A stretch of 64,000 bases of DNA from NCBI RefSeq assembly GCF_024296685.1, contig NZ_CP100763.1:1426001-1490000 (forward strand), given 5' to 3'. The DNA comes from Natrinema marinum. GTDB lineage: Archaea; Halobacteriota; Halobacteria; Halobacteriales; Natrialbaceae. Each line of letters opens with the position of its first letter. Position 1 is the stretch's first letter. The notes beneath the pieces are model-generated. The model was not told the origin of the DNA. It worked only from the letters and a program-made list of their open reading frames with translations, and searched no databases. Below are positions 61,369-64,000 of the stretch, piece by piece. The translations under genes and the position numbers were made by a program.

Positions 61369-63626
61369 AGCTCACCGTCAAACCCCTGAAACAGAAGGAT
61401 GCGGGTCGCGGACTGGCCGCTATCGACCGCGTCTCGATGAACGAACTCGACCTCGAGAACGGCGACTACATCGTCATCGAGGGCAAGGGCGACGGTCAGG
61501 CCGTCGCGCGCGTCTGGCCCGGCTATCCCGAGGACGAAGGCCGTGGAATCGTCCGGATCGACGGCCGCCTCCGCCAGGAGGCCAACGTCGGGATCGACGA
61601 CACCGTCACCATCGAGTCGGCCGATGTCAAACCAGCCAAGTCCGTCACCGTGGCGCTGCCACAGAACCTGCGGATCCGCGGCGACATCGGCCCGCTCGTG
61701 CGCGACAAGCTCTCGGGTCAGGCCGTTACCGAAGGCCAGACGGTACCGTTCTCGCTGTCGTTCGGCCCGATGGCCAGCTCCGGCCAGTCGGTGCCGCTGA
61801 AGATCGCGAGCACCTCTCCGTCGGGCACGGTCGTCATCACCGACTCGACGAGCATCGACATCTCCGAAACGCCGGCCGAGCAGGTCAGCTCGAGTGGCGG
61901 CACGTCCGCCGAGGGCGTTCCGAACGTCACCTACGAGGACATCGGCGGCTTAGACGAGGAACTCGACCAGGTCCGCGAGATGATCGAGTTGCCGATGCGC
62001 CATCCCGAGCTGTTCCAGCAGTTAGGGATCGAGCCGCCGAAGGGCGTCCTGCTGCACGGCCCGCCGGGCACCGGGAAGACCCTGATGGCCAAGGCCGTCG
62101 CCAACGAGATCGACGCTCACTTCGAGACGATCTCCGGGCCGGAGATCATGTCGAAGTACTACGGCGAAAGCGAGGAACAACTCCGCGAGGTCTTCGAGGA
62201 GGCCGAGGAGAACGCGCCCGCGATCGTCTTCATCGACGAACTCGACTCGATCGCTGCCAAGCGCGAGGAGGCCGGCGGTGACGTGGAACGGCGCGTCGTC
62301 GCCCAACTGCTCAGCCTGATGGACGGCTTAGAGGAGCGCGGCCGCGTCACGGTCATCGCCGCGACCAACCGCGTCGACGCGATCGACCCCGCGCTCCGCC
62401 GCGGCGGCCGGTTCGACCGCGAGATCGAGATCGGCGTCCCGGACAAAGAGGGCCGCAAGGAGATCCTCCAGGTCCACACCCGCGGGATGCCCCTCTCCGA
62501 GTCGATCGACCTCGAGCAGTACGCCGAGAACACCCACGGCTTCGTCGGGGCCGACCTCGAGTCGCTGGCCCGCGAGAGCGCGATGAACGCGCTCCGGCGC
62601 ATCCGCCCAGAACTCGACTTAGAGTCCGAGGAGATCGACGCCGACGTCCTCGAGTCGCTCGAGGTGAACGAGCGGGACGTCAAGGAGGCGCTCAAGGGCA
62701 TCCAGCCCTCCGCGCTGCGCGAGGTCTTCGTCGAGGTCCCCGACGTCACCTGGAACGACGTGGGCGGCCTCGGAGACACCAAAGAGCGCCTGCGCGAGAC
62801 GATCCAGTGGCCGCTGGACTACCCCGAGGTGTTCGAGGCCATGGACATGCAGGCCGCGAAGGGCGTCCTCATGTACGGCCCGCCGGGGACCGGGAAGACG
62901 CTGCTCGCGAAGGCAGTCGCCAACGAGGCCCAGTCGAACTTCATCTCGATCAAGGGTCCCGAGCTGCTGAACAAGTACGTCGGGGAGTCCGAGAAGGGCG
63001 TCCGCGAGGTCTTCGAGAAGGCCCGCGAGAACGCCCCGACCGTGATCTTCTTCGACGAGATCGACTCGATCGCGGGCGAACGCGGCCAGCGCCAGAGCGA
63101 TTCCGGCGTCGGCGAACGGGTCGTCTCCCAGCTCCTGACCGAGCTGGACGGCTTAGAGGAGCTCGAGGATGTCGTCGTCATCGCGACGACTAACCGACCC
63201 GACCTGATCGACAACGCCTTGCTCCGTCCCGGTCGGCTCGACCGCCACGTCCACGTGCCGGTCCCCAACGAGGACGGTCGCAAGAAGATCTTCGAGGTCC
63301 ACACCCGCAACAAGCCCCTGGCCGACGCGGTCGACCTCGAGTGGCTCGCCGCAGAGACGGAGGGCTACGTCGGCGCCGACATCGAGGCGGTCTGCCGCGA
63401 GGCGTCGATGGCCGCCAGCCGCGAGTTCATCAACTCGGTCGATCCCGAGGAGATGGACGACACCATCGGCAACGTCCGCATCAGCCGCGAGCACTTCGAG
63501 CACGCGCTCGGGGAGGTCAACGCGAGCGTGACGCCCGAGACGCGGGAGCAATACGAGGAACTCGAAGAGGAGTTCCAGCAGGCCGAGCCCGGTGGGGAAG
63601 AACAGGTCGGACGGACCTTCCAGTAG
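61365..63626 (+). CDS. cdc48: CDC48/VAT-type AAA+ ATPase
   Basis: 753-residue hexameric unfoldase that extracts and unfolds proteins. The N-terminal double-psi barrel (about 1-180) is followed by D1 with Walker A GPPGTGKT (about 230) and Walker [13 protein letters not shown], and D2 with Walker A GPPGTGKT (about 503) and Walker [13 protein letters not shown]. The pore and arginine-finger regions are intact. It works with the proteasome and its adaptors. The end is rich in Glu and Gln, typical for haloarchaea. Confidence 0.96.
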   Translation: MKLTVKPLKQKDAGRGLAAIDRVSMNELDLENGDYIVIEGKGDGQAVARVWPGYPEDEGRGIVRIDGRLRQEANVGIDDTVTIESADVKPAKSVTVALPQNLRIRGDIGPLVRDKLSGQAVTEGQTVPFSLSFGPMASSGQSVPLKIASTSPSGTVVITDSTSIDISETPAEQVSSSGGTSAEGVPNVTYEDIGGLDEELDQVREMIELPMRHPELFQQLGIEPPKGVLLHGPPGTGKTLMAKAVANEIDAHFETISGPEIMSKYYGESEEQLREVFEEAEENAPAIVFIDELDSIAAKREEAGGDVERRVVAQLLSLMDGLEERGRVTVIAATNRVDAIDPALRRGGRFDREIEIGVPDKEGRKEILQVHTRGMPLSESIDLEQYAENTHGFVGADLESLARESAMNALRRIRPELDLESEEIDADVLESLEVNERDVKEALKGIQPSALREVFVEVPDVTWNDVGGLGDTKERLRETIQWPLDYPEVFEAMDMQAAKGVLMYGPPGTGKTLLAKAVANEAQSNFISIKGPELLNKYVGESEKGVREVFEKARENAPTVIFFDEIDSIAGERGQRQSDSGVGERVVSQLLTELDGLEELEDVVVIATTNRPDLIDNALLRPGRLDRHVHVPVPNEDGRKKIFEVHTRNKPLADAVDLEWLAAETEGYVGADIEAVCREASMAASREFINSVDPEEMDDTIGNVRISREHFEHALGEVNASVTPETREQYEELEEEFQQAEPGGEEQVGRTFQ

Positions 63627-63650
63627 GGTCGCCGACCGCGGCGCAGTCTC

Positions 63651-64000
63651 CTATTCTTCGCACGTCTCGCACTCGCCAGTGACGTCGCCCGACCGCGGGT
63701 CGTCGCCGGTGACGAACTCGAGACGCGCCAGTCGTTGCTCGAGGACGTACCGGAACCAGCCGACGAGCCCGTGAGCCCGCTCGCTGGCCCAGATTCCGAC
63801 CTCGGTCCGTTCGTCCGGCACGAGGCCACTGGACAACGCGCTCAGCACGACTGTTTTCCGATCGACCAGTACCAGTCGGCCGATCGACCGTCCCGGTCGA
63901 ACGTGCGCGTCGAACGCGAACTCCGAGACAGCGACCGCGGCCGCCGGCATCTCATTGTGAACGCGTCGCCGGTCGACCGCCGAGGGGACTTCGACGAACA
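63651..64000 (-). CDS. C-terminal part of a putative transcriptional regulator, truncated
   Basis: The frame stays open to the right edge, so the true start is outside. The visible 115 or so residues contain IGRLVLVDRKTVVLSALSSG, then TEVGIWASERAHGLVGWFRY and a C-terminal CETCEE. This resembles the effector part of TrmB/ArsR-like haloarchaeal regulators in which a DNA-binding domain lies upstream. The final CxxC could bind metal. An internal ATG at 63950 exists but reading continues before it. Confidence 0.55.
   Translation of the reverse strand, partial: FVEVPSAVDRRRVHNEMPAAAVAVSEFAFDAHVRPGRSIGRLVLVDRKTVVLSALSSGLVPDERTEVGIWASERAHGLVGWFRYVLEQRLARLEFVTGDDPRSGDVTGECETCEE

Noticed and set aside
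1-64000. CRISPR array, insertion sequence or integrase-bounded island
   Set aside because: No regularly spaced direct repeats, transposase or integrase genes or terminal repeats bounding a segment were seen; the only tandem repeat is the 55-bp duplication at 24688-24798.

Overview
The window looks like a stretch of a haloarchaeal (class Halobacteria) main chromosome. It is GC-rich and its proteins are strongly acidic. It carries archaeal information-processing genes (TFB, the KH/beta-CASP termination ribonuclease FttA, CDC48, EndoMS/NucS), Tat-type lipoproteins with RR motifs, haloarchaeal families (GfcR, HTH-10/Bat regulators, CHY zinc finger) and TATA boxes about 25-30 nt upstream of many start codons, which implies leaderless transcripts. 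The species cannot be named from this; the gene set is compatible with the Natrialbales.

Left part (1-14.2 kb): a sugar uptake and oxidation locus. A CUT1 ABC transporter (lipoprotein, two permeases and two separate ATPases, the last cut by the window edge) is followed by an enolase-superfamily sugar-acid dehydratase, a zinc MDR dehydrogenase, a divergent SDR dehydrogenase, a metallo-beta-lactamase-fold hydrolase and an IclR regulator with a palindrome over its own start. The layout recalls the Haloferax Xac/galactose/deoxysugar oxidative pathways, but the substrate is not determined. An AT-rich gap, an MFS permease and a second MBL-fold hydrolase follow.

14.2-28.6 kb: a nitrogen-compound uptake and degradation island. 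A zinc alcohol dehydrogenase and a winged-helix regulator face a Pot-type ABC operon (PotD-, PotA-, PotB- and PotC-like) that has an M24 creatinase/prolidase-fold enzyme inserted by ATGA overlaps. Divergent to it is a tightly overlapping operon of M20 amidohydrolase, creatininase-family amidohydrolase, two CoA-transferase subunits and a class III aminotransferase, with a second class III aminotransferase convergent to it. A 55-bp tandem duplication has doubled the overlap between the two CoA-transferase genes. The substrate is unknown; this is the best candidate here for an undescribed pathway.

28.6-44.9 kb: mixed housekeeping. It has a hairpin-rich 600-bp gap, glutaredoxin, a Gfo/Idh oxidoreductase, small zinc proteins, a membrane-anchored double-winged-helix regulator, MutS and EndoMS/NucS less than 1 kb apart with a frameshifted HTH pseudogene between them, FttA with a long leader and a downstream array of perfect hairpins, BluB, endonuclease III and a DUF371 protein.

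45-64 kb: small membrane proteins, a type I phosphodiesterase-like enzyme, inorganic pyrophosphatase, a PadR regulator, RNase HI, TFB, and a central sugar-metabolism group (glucose dehydrogenase-GfcR operon, HAD hydrolase, Bat-like regulator, DapA-family KDG-type aldolase). Then come acyl-CoA dehydrogenase, PanB, an alpha/beta hydrolase, a small acidic protein translationally coupled to CDC48, and a truncated regulator at the edge. No tRNA, rRNA, CRISPR array or intact insertion sequence was recognised.
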